A stretch of 32,052 nucleotides of DNA, from assembly GCF_003860135.1 (NCBI RefSeq), contig NZ_RQYN01000034.1, positions 1-32,052 on the forward strand, written 5' to 3'. Position 1 is the stretch's first letter; every line of letters begins with the position of its first letter. Shown in pieces: positions 25,843-32,052 of this stretch. Position numbers and translations under genes: made by a program. The stretch comes from Tannerella forsythia. GTDB taxonomy: Bacteria > Bacteroidota > Bacteroidia > Bacteroidales > Tannerellaceae. The notes under the pieces are model-generated. The model did no database searches. It worked only from the letters and a program-made list of their open reading frames with translations, and was not told where the DNA came from.

Positions 25843-27816
25843 ATGGTTTCAATCGAAGGACTGACCGTCGAATTCGGCGGTTTCACGTTGTTAGACGGCT
25901 TGTCGTTTGTCGTCAATCGCAAAGATCGCATTGCTTTAGTGGGGAAAAACGGAGCGGGAAAGTCTACGCTGTTGAAAATCCTGGCCGGCATGCAGCAACC
26001 CACACGCGGAACGGTAAGTATCCCGCGCGACACGACAGTGGGCTATTTGCCGCAGCAGATGCAGTTGTCCGACACTCGATCGGTGCGCGAAGAAACAGAG
26101 CAGGCCTTTGCGCATATCCACGCAACGGAAGCGGAGATTGAGCGCATCAACCGGGAGCTGTCGGAACGAACGGACTATGAATCGGAAGGATTCCGGAAAC
26201 TGATCGACCGGATGACGTGGCTCACCGAGCAGTTCCAGATGATGGGCGGCGCGAATTATCATGCCGAGCTGGAACGCACGCTGTTCGGACTGGGATTTAC
26301 GCGCGACGACCTCGAGCGTCCGACGGCCGAGTTCAGCGGAGGATGGCGCATGCGTATCGAACTCGCCAAGCTACTCTTGCGACGCCCCGACGTGCTCCTG
26401 CTCGACGAACCGACCAACCACCTCGACATAGAGTCCATTCAGTGGCTCGAAACGTTTATGGCCACCTCGGCCAACGCGGTGATCCTTGTCTCGCACGACC
26501 GCGCGTTTATCAACAACACGACACACCGCACCCTTGAGATCGAACTCGGACATATTTACGATTATAAGGTGAAGTACGACGAATATGTGGCGCTTCGCCG
26601 CGAGCGTCGCGAACAGCAATTGCGCGCTTACGAGAACCAACAGAAAATGCTGGCCGACACCGAGGCTTTCATCGAACGGTTTCGCTATAAGGCGACAAAG
26701 GCCGTGCAAGTACAGTCCCGCATCAAGCAACTCGCCAAGGTGGAACGCATCGAAGTGGACGAGGAAGACCACGCGATGCTCCATCTCAAGTTTCCCCCGG
26801 CGCCGCGATCCGGTTCGTACCCGGTGACCGTAGAAAGTCTGAGCAAGCGCTACGGCGATCACCTCGTGTTTGCCGACGCCACGTTTACCATCCATCGTGG
26901 CGACAAGGTTGCTTTCGTCGGTAAGAACGGCGAGGGAAAATCAACGCTCGTGAAGTGCATCATGGGAGAGATTACGGATTACGGGGGAACCTTGCAGCTC
27001 GGGCACAACGTACGTACGGGATATTTCGCGCAGAATCAGGCGCAGTTACTGAACGAGCAGAAGACGGTCTTCGAGACGATCGACGATGTGGCGCAAGGCG
27101 ATATCCGCACCAAGATACGCGATATACTGGGCGCGTTCATGTTCGGCGGCGAGGCGTCGGACAAGAAGGTCGGCGTGCTTTCCGGAGGCGAGCGCAGCCG
27201 GTTGGCCATGATCCGCCTGCTGCTCGAACCGGTCAATTTGCTGATTCTCGACGAGCCGACGAATCATCTCGACATGCGCTCGAAGGATGTGCTTAAAGAA
27301 GCGTTGCGCGAATTTGACGGTACGCTCATCGTCGTCTCGCACGACAGGGAATTTCTGGACGGACTGGTCGATAAAGTCTATGAATTCGGGAACAAACGCG
27401 TGCGTGAACATCTGGGCGGTATCTATGAGTTTCTGGAGCGCCGGAAAATCGAGACGCTGCAGGAGTTGGAACGCAAAGCGCAGACTGTGGCGGCTGCTTC
27501 CGCGACGGCGGCGCAGCCGGAGAGCGTGAGCGCCGGAACGCCCGACGCGAAGGCGCAGCCCGCGCGCTCGTACGAAGAGCAAAAGGAGCGGGCGCGGCGT
27601 TTGCGTAAGTTGGAAAAGGCCGTAGCCGATGCCGAACAGGAGATTATGACATTAGAAGACGAAATCGCGACGCTCGAAGCACGTATGGCCACCCCCGAAG
27701 GAGCGGCGGAACCTGCGCTCTACACCGAGCACGGCCGACTAAAAACGGCGCTTTCCGAAGCGATGGACCGCTGGACGGAAGCCTCCGAAACGCTGTCGGA
27801 AGCCTCCGCTTCGTAA
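25843..27816 (+). CDS. ABC-F family ATPase (ribosome-associated type)
   Basis: A soluble protein of 657 residues with two ATP-binding cassettes and no membrane domain. Cassette 1 has Walker A GKNGAGKST (34-42), signature FSGGWRMRIELA (from 164) and Walker B LLLDEPTNHLD (around 188). Cassette 2 has Walker A GKNGEGKST (360-368), signature LSGGERSRLAM and Walker B LILDEPTNHLD (around 470). The linker between them (about 240-320, YDEYVALRRERREQQL) is the arm that reaches into the ribosome in this class. An Ala-rich spacer and a C-terminal coiled coil (about 585-655) follow. ABC-F proteins act on stalled or antibiotic-bound ribosomes; which sub-type this is cannot be told. Third-position G/C is visibly higher than in the genes at the left end. 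Confidence 0.95.
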   Translation: MVSIEGLTVEFGGFTLLDGLSFVVNRKDRIALVGKNGAGKSTLLKILAGMQQPTRGTVSIPRDTTVGYLPQQMQLSDTRSVREETEQAFAHIHATEAEIERINRELSERTDYESEGFRKLIDRMTWLTEQFQMMGGANYHAELERTLFGLGFTRDDLERPTAEFSGGWRMRIELAKLLLRRPDVLLLDEPTNHLDIESIQWLETFMATSANAVILVSHDRAFINNTTHRTLEIELGHIYDYKVKYDEYVALRRERREQQLRAYENQQKMLADTEAFIERFRYKATKAVQVQSRIKQLAKVERIEVDEEDHAMLHLKFPPAPRSGSYPVTVESLSKRYGDHLVFADATFTIHRGDKVAFVGKNGEGKSTLVKCIMGEITDYGGTLQLGHNVRTGYFAQNQAQLLNEQKTVFETIDDVAQGDIRTKIRDILGAFMFGGEASDKKVGVLSGGERSRLAMIRLLLEPVNLLILDEPTNHLDMRSKDVLKEALREFDGTLIVVSHDREFLDGLVDKVYEFGNKRVREHLGGIYEFLERRKIETLQELERKAQTVAAASATAAQPESVSAGTPDAKAQPARSYEEQKERARRLRKLEKAVADAEQEIMTLEDEIATLEARMATPEGAAEPALYTEHGRLKTALSEAMDRWTEASETLSEASAS

Positions 27817-27840
27817 CATATAGAGGCGTTGACCGCCGCG

Positions 27841-28686
27841 TTACTTCACGACGTAGAGAATCGTTGAATACTGCGCCACGCGAAAAGCTCCGAACGGGTT
27901 CTGTTTGGGGTCCGGTTCGTAGACCACATTTCCGTAAACGCGCGTGGGAGACGTAAACATCGGACGTCCCCGTTGGGCATCGTCGAGCGAGTTAGCCGTT
28001 AGCAGATCGATGAATTGCCGGTAAGCGTTCGAGACGGAATAGACTTTAATCTCCACTTTGTCGCCCTTGAGAAATTCTCCGCCGATGTTCGAACCGGTAA
28101 AAGATCGCGATATTTTGCCGTCGGTATAAAACCTGTTGTCTATGGCATAAAGACGTGAATAGACACGGTCGTTTTTTACGTAACTCACTTTGATTATAAA
28201 ATTGCTGTCACTGCCGGATCGGGTAGGGAACGTGATGCGGAGCGCGATTTCATCTTTCGAGAATCCTCCGTCGCTGCGCTGCGTGATGTTGCCTTCGGTA
28301 AGCTCCGGTACTTCGCGCATCCGGTCTTCCGAAGTATAGCGTTTTCCCTTGTAATCGATCGTGAGCCGGTAACTCTTGTCCGGTTCGGGTTTGAAATCGC
28401 GGCAAACATAGTCGCCGTTTCCCTGATCGACGAACGTGTACGTCTCGCTTTCGGAAGCGGTAACGAGTACCGTGGCGCCGGTTGCCGTTTCGGAGGGTTG
28501 ATTCGTGTAGTAATCGTTCGTATAGGAGAGGCGTATCTTCTGTTCGTTGCCCGGTTTTCCTTTTTCCCAGTCGAGCGCGGCGTCTACTACGAGCTGTTGC
28601 TCTTGCGAGTCGAGTTTCAGGTCTATCACTTCTTCGCAGCCGGTGCAAAGAGCGAGGAGTAAGACAAAAGAAAGAAATGCTTTCAT
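27841..28686 (-). CDS. DUF4249 lipoprotein, partner of the adjacent TonB receptor
   Basis: A 281-residue lipoprotein. The signal peptide ends in the lipobox LCTGC, with the lipidated Cys at 17, followed by EEVIDLKL. The acidic residues after the Cys are typical of this family (C-E-x-x-I-D-L). The rest is predicted beta-sandwich (LVVDAALDWEKG; YRLTIDYKGKRY), ending AFRVAQYSTILYVVK. DUF4249 proteins are regularly encoded directly after a TonB-dependent receptor in Bacteroidetes and are thought to work with it, much as SusD does with SusC; the ligand is unknown. It begins 6 bases after the receptor stop on the same strand. Its 3' end faces that of the ABC-F gene, 24 bases away. Confidence 0.88.
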   Translation of the reverse strand: MKAFLSFVLLLALCTGCEEVIDLKLDSQEQQLVVDAALDWEKGKPGNEQKIRLSYTNDYYTNQPSETATGATVLVTASESETYTFVDQGNGDYVCRDFKPEPDKSYRLTIDYKGKRYTSEDRMREVPELTEGNITQRSDGGFSKDEIALRITFPTRSGSDSNFIIKVSYVKNDRVYSRLYAIDNRFYTDGKISRSFTGSNIGGEFLKGDKVEIKVYSVSNAYRQFIDLLTANSLDDAQRGRPMFTSPTRVYGNVVYEPDPKQNPFGAFRVAQYSTILYVVK

Positions 28687-28692
28687 TTTCGT

Positions 28693-31065
28693 TCAGAATG
28701 TAAAATTATACGTAATGCTTGGAATGATGCCGAAGATGGAGAGTTTCACGGCCTCGTTGCGCCGTGTCTCTTCGTTCCGGCGGAAGAAGATCGAATTGGC
28801 GTTCTTCCGGTTGTAGACATTGTAGACGCCCAATACCCATTCGCTTTTCCAGCGTTTGTTCGGCTTGTGACGCGGGGTATAAACAACCGAGAGGTCGAGA
28901 CGGTGGTACGTGGGCAACCGGTATTCGTTCCGTTTGCTGTAGTTCGGGATCGTCATGTCGAAATATTGGTACTGTCCTACGGGGAAGTTGGCAGGCAGTC
29001 CGCTTTGCAGGCTGAACACTCCGCCGAACGACCATTGCGGCGTAAGGGCATACATGGCGGTAACGGAGAGATCGTGCGGTTTATCGTAAGGCGTACTGTA
29101 CCAGTCGCCGTAGTTGATACCGATCTCTTCGGGCGTGCGTCCCGGCGTTCTCTGTTCCGATTTGGAGAGGGTATAGCCGATCCATCCGGTCAGCTTGCCT
29201 TTGTTTTTCCGCAGCAAAATCTCTAATCCGTAGGCGCGGCTGTGGGCGGGCAATACAACCCGCTCAATCGCTTCGTTCGCCACAAGATCCGCCCCGTCGA
29301 TGTATTCGAGACGGTTTTCCACATCCTTATAATAGGCTTCGACTTCGAGGCTGTAGGCATCGTTGGACAGATTCGAGGCTACTCCGACGGCATATTGGTT
29401 GGCCTTTTGCGGGAGCATGAAGCGGTTGCTTGGCGCCCACACATCGAGCGGAGTAGGAGAAGAAGTATTGGAAATCAGATGGAGGTACTGCGCCGTGCGC
29501 GTATAGCCGGCTTTGAGAGAATGATTGTCGTTAAAGGCATACGAGAGCGCCAAACGCGGTTCGAGGTTGAAGAAAGGGTCAATCACTTCTCCTTTGCCGT
29601 AATGTTTCTTTCCGGTAGGCGTAGCCATGCGGTAAGTTAGCGTATATTGATCGAAAAGCACGGCCTGATCGTTGGCGTACACGTTGATATCCTGTTCGCC
29701 TAAGTGGAGAAAGGAACTGAAGCGCAGTCCGTACGAAACGGTGAGCGCTTTTGTCAACGTATGTTCCGCGTCGACGTATATCCCGCTCTCCAACGCGTAT
29801 TTATGAGGCAGGAGTTTCTCTCGGATGGCCGAGCCGGGGCCCGTAGGATAGAGCTTACCGGGGTTAAAGGCGTAGTAAAGCCCTTGCAAACCGTACGAAA
29901 GGTTGATCTTATCGGATAAGTAATGTTTGAAATCGTATTTCACGTTTACGTTCTTGATGCCCGAATCCCACTGAAACTCGACAGGCGCGAGCTTGAATCC
30001 GTAATAGTAATCGCTGTAGATAAGCGAGAGATTGGAAAAGAGCCGGTCGTTGAAAAGATGATTCCAACGCAGGTTGAAGAGGGCGTTTCCGTAGACGTTG
30101 GTGAGGAAGCCGTTCAGATCGAACATATCGCGCCCGAAGTATCCCGACAAATAAAGCCGGTTGCGGTCGTTCAGGCGGTAGCTCAGCTTCGTATTGAGGT
30201 CGTAGAAGTAAGCGGAGTTTTTGTTGTTCCTCAGTTTCAGAAAGAGGTGCGCGTATGAGGCGCGTCCGCCTATGAGGAAAGACCCTTTTCCCTTCGTCAC
30301 GGGGCCTTCGGCCAACAGCCGCGACGAGAGCAGCCCGATACCGCCCGTGGCGCCGAACCGGTTTTGGTTGCCGTCCTTCTGATAAATGTCGAGCACGGAC
30401 GAGATGCGTCCGCCGTAGCGTGCCGGGATACTGCCTTTGTAGAGTTTCATATCGCGAATGGCGTCGGCGTTGAAGACGCTCAGAAAGCCGAACAGATGCG
30501 AGGCGTTAAAGACGGCCGCTTCGTCGAGTAGGATCAGGTTCTGGTCTGCCGCTCCGCCTCTGACGTTAAAGCCCGACGACGTTTCGCCGGCGTTGCTTAC
30601 GCCCGGCAGGTATTGCAGCGTTTTCAGGACATCGACCTCGCCGATCAGCACGGGCAGCTTTTTGACCGTCGGCAGCGGCAGCGAGACGAGGCTCATCTGC
30701 GGGCTGCGAATCTCGGCTTTATCCGTCCGGTTGGCTACGATCTCGACGGCCGAGAGTTGAATGCTTTCGTCCGAGAGTCGGTAGTCTTTGCGAATGTTTT
30801 TATTCAATTCAATCGTCTCGGTAATCGTTTCATAGCCCAGATAAATCACAGAGACGGTGTAGGTGCCCTCGGGCAGAGTGATGGAGAAGAATCCGTATTC
30901 GTTTGTGCTCGTTCCCGTTTGTCCGTCGCCGATGACGAAATTCACACCCGGAAGGCTTTCTCCGCTGGCGGCGTCGGAAACCGTGCCGCTAAGCGTGTAT
31001 TTTTGCTGTGCCTGAAGCGTCACACTCAAAGCAGCCAGCAGCATGATCAGTATTGTTCTATTCAT
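28693..31065 (-). CDS. TonB-dependent receptor with carboxypeptidase-regulatory-like domain
   Basis: A 790-residue outer membrane receptor. The signal peptide MNRTILIMLLAALSVTLQAQ is followed by a regulatory-like beta-sandwich (YTLSGTVSDAASGESLPGVN), then a plug domain (about 120-220; LQYLPGVSNAGETSSGFNV, RGGAADQNLILLDEAAVFN). A beta-barrel follows, ending SITYNFTF. It is shorter than SusC-type transporters and lacks their signature repeats, so it belongs to the DUF4249-linked receptor group. The start chosen is the ATG at 31065; an upstream TTG at 31089 overlaps the promoter -7 box. Its lipoprotein partner follows after 6 bases. The substrate is unknown. Confidence 0.93.
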   Translation of the reverse strand: MNRTILIMLLAALSVTLQAQQKYTLSGTVSDAASGESLPGVNFVIGDGQTGTSTNEYGFFSITLPEGTYTVSVIYLGYETITETIELNKNIRKDYRLSDESIQLSAVEIVANRTDKAEIRSPQMSLVSLPLPTVKKLPVLIGEVDVLKTLQYLPGVSNAGETSSGFNVRGGAADQNLILLDEAAVFNASHLFGFLSVFNADAIRDMKLYKGSIPARYGGRISSVLDIYQKDGNQNRFGATGGIGLLSSRLLAEGPVTKGKGSFLIGGRASYAHLFLKLRNNKNSAYFYDLNTKLSYRLNDRNRLYLSGYFGRDMFDLNGFLTNVYGNALFNLRWNHLFNDRLFSNLSLIYSDYYYGFKLAPVEFQWDSGIKNVNVKYDFKHYLSDKINLSYGLQGLYYAFNPGKLYPTGPGSAIREKLLPHKYALESGIYVDAEHTLTKALTVSYGLRFSSFLHLGEQDINVYANDQAVLFDQYTLTYRMATPTGKKHYGKGEVIDPFFNLEPRLALSYAFNDNHSLKAGYTRTAQYLHLISNTSSPTPLDVWAPSNRFMLPQKANQYAVGVASNLSNDAYSLEVEAYYKDVENRLEYIDGADLVANEAIERVVLPAHSRAYGLEILLRKNKGKLTGWIGYTLSKSEQRTPGRTPEEIGINYGDWYSTPYDKPHDLSVTAMYALTPQWSFGGVFSLQSGLPANFPVGQYQYFDMTIPNYSKRNEYRLPTYHRLDLSVVYTPRHKPNKRWKSEWVLGVYNVYNRKNANSIFFRRNEETRRNEAVKLSIFGIIPSITYNFTF

Positions 31066-31086
31066 TGTTGTCGAAATAAATTTCGG

Positions 31087-31094
31087 CAAAGATA
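31087..31094 (-). promoter_or_regulatory. -7 promoter element of the TonB receptor gene
   Basis: On the - strand 31094-31087 reads TATCTTTG, an exact TAnnTTTG element, 21 bases before the ATG at 31065. No clear TTG is present at the expected -33 position, which falls inside the hairpin at 31097-31126. Confidence 0.75.
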
Positions 31095-31096
31095 GA

Positions 31097-31126
31097 AAAA
31101 TCCCGGACAGCGACTTCCGGGATTTT
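31097..31126 (-). terminator. Hairpin terminator downstream of the 222-residue protein gene
   Basis: AAAATCCCGGA (31097-31107) pairs perfectly with TCCGGGATTTT (31116-31126), an 11-bp stem with an 8-base loop. On the - strand the 3' arm continues into a T run (complement of 31096-31100), so it reads as an intrinsic terminator for the gene at 31202-31870. It touches the -7 box of the receptor promoter. Confidence 0.8.
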
Positions 31127-31201
31127 CATTTTTAAATATCGTTCACGAACGGCGTTTCGGCGTTCCCTCCGTCGGCCCGACGTGTACGGACTGTTCAATC
31201 G

Positions 31202-31870
31202 TCACCCGACGATCGTGGCGCTTACAGGTACACTCCATGGCCCTGTTTCTCCTCGTTTGTTTACCCATCGCAGCCAGTAATAGACAATCTTTCCGGCGTC
31301 GGAGCCATTGTATTTGATCAGGTGTGGCGTGGCCGTATTCGTTCCGACGAATTTCAGCTCGTCTTCCGATACAGGCGCGTCACCGCCTATTTTGATCCAA
31401 ATCTGGCATCCGTACACTCCGTGAGGCTTGGCCCGGCTTGTCGGGGTGGCGCTGTCGACGAACGACACGCGATGCTGCAAACGTACCGAGAAATCAATCT
31501 TGGCAATGGGTTGGGTCGTAGGCACTACCACCGATGTCGGCGTCTTGTCGCGCGAAGACAATCCCAGCGATACGCGTTCGGCGTCGCTGATTTTGCTGTT
31601 GTTCAGAATATACTCCGCGAAGAAGCTTCGCATCTGCGAGGTATATCGTTCCATCAGCACGTTCTTCTGCTCGACAATGTATGACGAACGCAGCTTCTTA
31701 TCGGCATAGCTCGGATAAAAAGCATTCCATTCTTCGTGCAGTACCACAATGAGATTAAGGGCTTCGCCCGGAATCCCCCACGGAACCTGATTCTCTTTGA
31801 CTTTTTTGATAGCCTGTTCCTGCCAGTCGTTAAAGGCGGCAACGGCTATGGGAATATAATGTTTTCCCAT
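31202..31870 (-). CDS. Uncharacterised protein with helical N-terminal and Ig/FN3-like C-terminal halves
   Basis: A 222-residue protein that I cannot name. It has no signal peptide or membrane helix. The N-terminal half (about 1-115) is predicted helical and begins with an IP...AFNDWQEQAI motif. A linker DKTPTSVVVPTTQP follows, and then a beta-rich half with SVRLQHRVSFVD, a GVYGCQIWIKIGG segment and the closing YYWLRWVNKRGETGPWS near the C terminus, which resembles a fibronectin-III-like strand pair. It recalls a widespread family of hypothetical proteins of about 215 residues in Bacteroidetes and other phyla; this recollection is unchecked. It is a single gene with its own terminator, and a 21-bp tandem repeat array lies upstream. 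Confidence 0.8.
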   Translation of the reverse strand: MGKHYIPIAVAAFNDWQEQAIKKVKENQVPWGIPGEALNLIVVLHEEWNAFYPSYADKKLRSSYIVEQKNVLMERYTSQMRSFFAEYILNNSKISDAERVSLGLSSRDKTPTSVVVPTTQPIAKIDFSVRLQHRVSFVDSATPTSRAKPHGVYGCQIWIKIGGDAPVSEDELKFVGTNTATPHLIKYNGSDAGKIVYYWLRWVNKRGETGPWSVPVSATIVG

Positions 31871-31994
31871 ATCAAAATACGTTTTAAGTGAAACTTTAAT
31901 CTAATCAATAAAAATACAAGATTCGCTTACGGAGCGCCTGTACAAAGCCTTGGAACGTTGTCGTTCGGGAATTTTAACAAAGCTCGCAGTCGCG
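31871..31994. other. Spacer between the 222-residue gene and the repeat array
   Basis: 124 bases with no complete gene. On the + strand a frame is open from about 31908 through the repeats to the window edge, but it has no ATG. No exact TAnnTTTG element was found for the leftward gene; its promoter is unidentified. A looser candidate on the - strand is TTG near 31920 followed by TAAAGTTTC. Confidence 0.4.
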
Positions 31995-32052
31995 GAAACT
32001 GAGGTTTCCGTGGCAGAAACTGAGGTTTCCGTGGCAGAAACTGAGGTTTCCG
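31995..32052. repeat. 21-bp tandem repeats with palindromic core, cut by the window edge
   Basis: Two exact 21-bp units (31995-32015 and 32016-32036) and the first 16 bases of a third (32037-32052). Each unit starts with GAAACTGAGGTTTC, an inverted repeat GAAAC/GTTTC around TGAG, followed by CGTGGCA. The unit is seven codons long. The + strand can be read as repeated ETEVSVA and the - strand as repeated RKPQFLP, with no stop in either. The true length of the array cannot be seen. Confidence 0.9.

Noticed and set aside
26371-26895. 174-codon open frame on the - strand inside the ABC-F gene
   Set aside because: Antisense shadow of conserved ABC-F sequence with no promoter or recognisable domain.
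27817-27840. Short inverted repeat (GGCG/CGCC) between the convergent ABC-F and DUF4249 genes
   Set aside because: Only four base pairs with no T run on either side; too weak to call a bidirectional terminator.
31170-31182. Palindrome CGTCGGCCCGACG downstream of the 222-residue gene
   Set aside because: A dyad with a one-base centre cannot form a hairpin, and it lies between a gene end and its terminator, where no operator role is evident.
31995-32052. Possible start of a CRISPR array at the right edge
   Set aside because: The 21-bp units abut directly with no variable spacers and no cas gene is in the window, so it is a simple tandem repeat.

Overview
The window reads as a contiguous chromosomal segment of a member of the Bacteroidales. 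The evidence is a SusC/SusD pair, a second TonB-dependent receptor paired with a DUF4249 lipoprotein, a Porin_10-type outer membrane protein, a HU-CCDC81/SPOR protein, a stand-alone four-subunit 2-oxoacid:ferredoxin oxidoreductase, split methylmalonyl-CoA mutase subunits, and several promoters of the Bacteroidetes type (TTG, 19 bases, TAnnTTTG). Base composition and gene content would suit a Tannerella/Parabacteroides-like organism, but that is inference; no rRNA or other taxonomic marker is present. I found no tRNA, rRNA, insertion sequence, prophage or CRISPR array.

Layout on the + strand. An AT-rich leader (1-275) ends in a canonical promoter. It is followed by glnS, a TPR protein and a DUF368 membrane protein (309-4104). 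A GYF_2/CD225 membrane protein (4288-4845) is closed by a strong hairpin and followed by a small DUF2752 protein. A perfect promoter at 5304-5333 starts the korD-korA-(57-residue membrane protein)-korB-korC cluster (5362-8205). Genes then continue with almost no gaps: outer membrane porin, membrane-anchored solute-binding protein, DEAD-box helicase, ispE and a YgiQ radical SAM protein (8202-15407). A gap of about 300 bases precedes a susC/susD pair (15716-20308), which ends at a clear terminator. Next come a SPOR-domain protein (20408-21487), the two methylmalonyl-CoA mutase subunits (21556-25628), another hairpin terminator, and an ABC-F ATPase (25843-27816).

The right end is on the - strand: a DUF4249 lipoprotein and its TonB-dependent receptor (27841-31065), then an unrecognised 222-residue protein (31202-31870). 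The window closes inside a 21-bp tandem repeat array that runs off the edge.

The genes describe an anaerobic, fermentative, outer-membrane-rich lifestyle. Kor makes or consumes 2-oxoglutarate/succinyl-CoA using ferredoxin, and MutAB interconverts succinyl-CoA and methylmalonyl-CoA on the route to propionate. SusC/D and the second receptor import nutrients across the outer membrane. The rest is housekeeping: translation, RNA unwinding, isoprenoid synthesis and probable lipid-carrier recycling.

The least explained items are the Cys-rich insertions in MutA, the small membrane protein inside the kor cluster, the apparently leaderless start of the SPOR gene, and the orphan protein lying beside the repeat array at the right edge.
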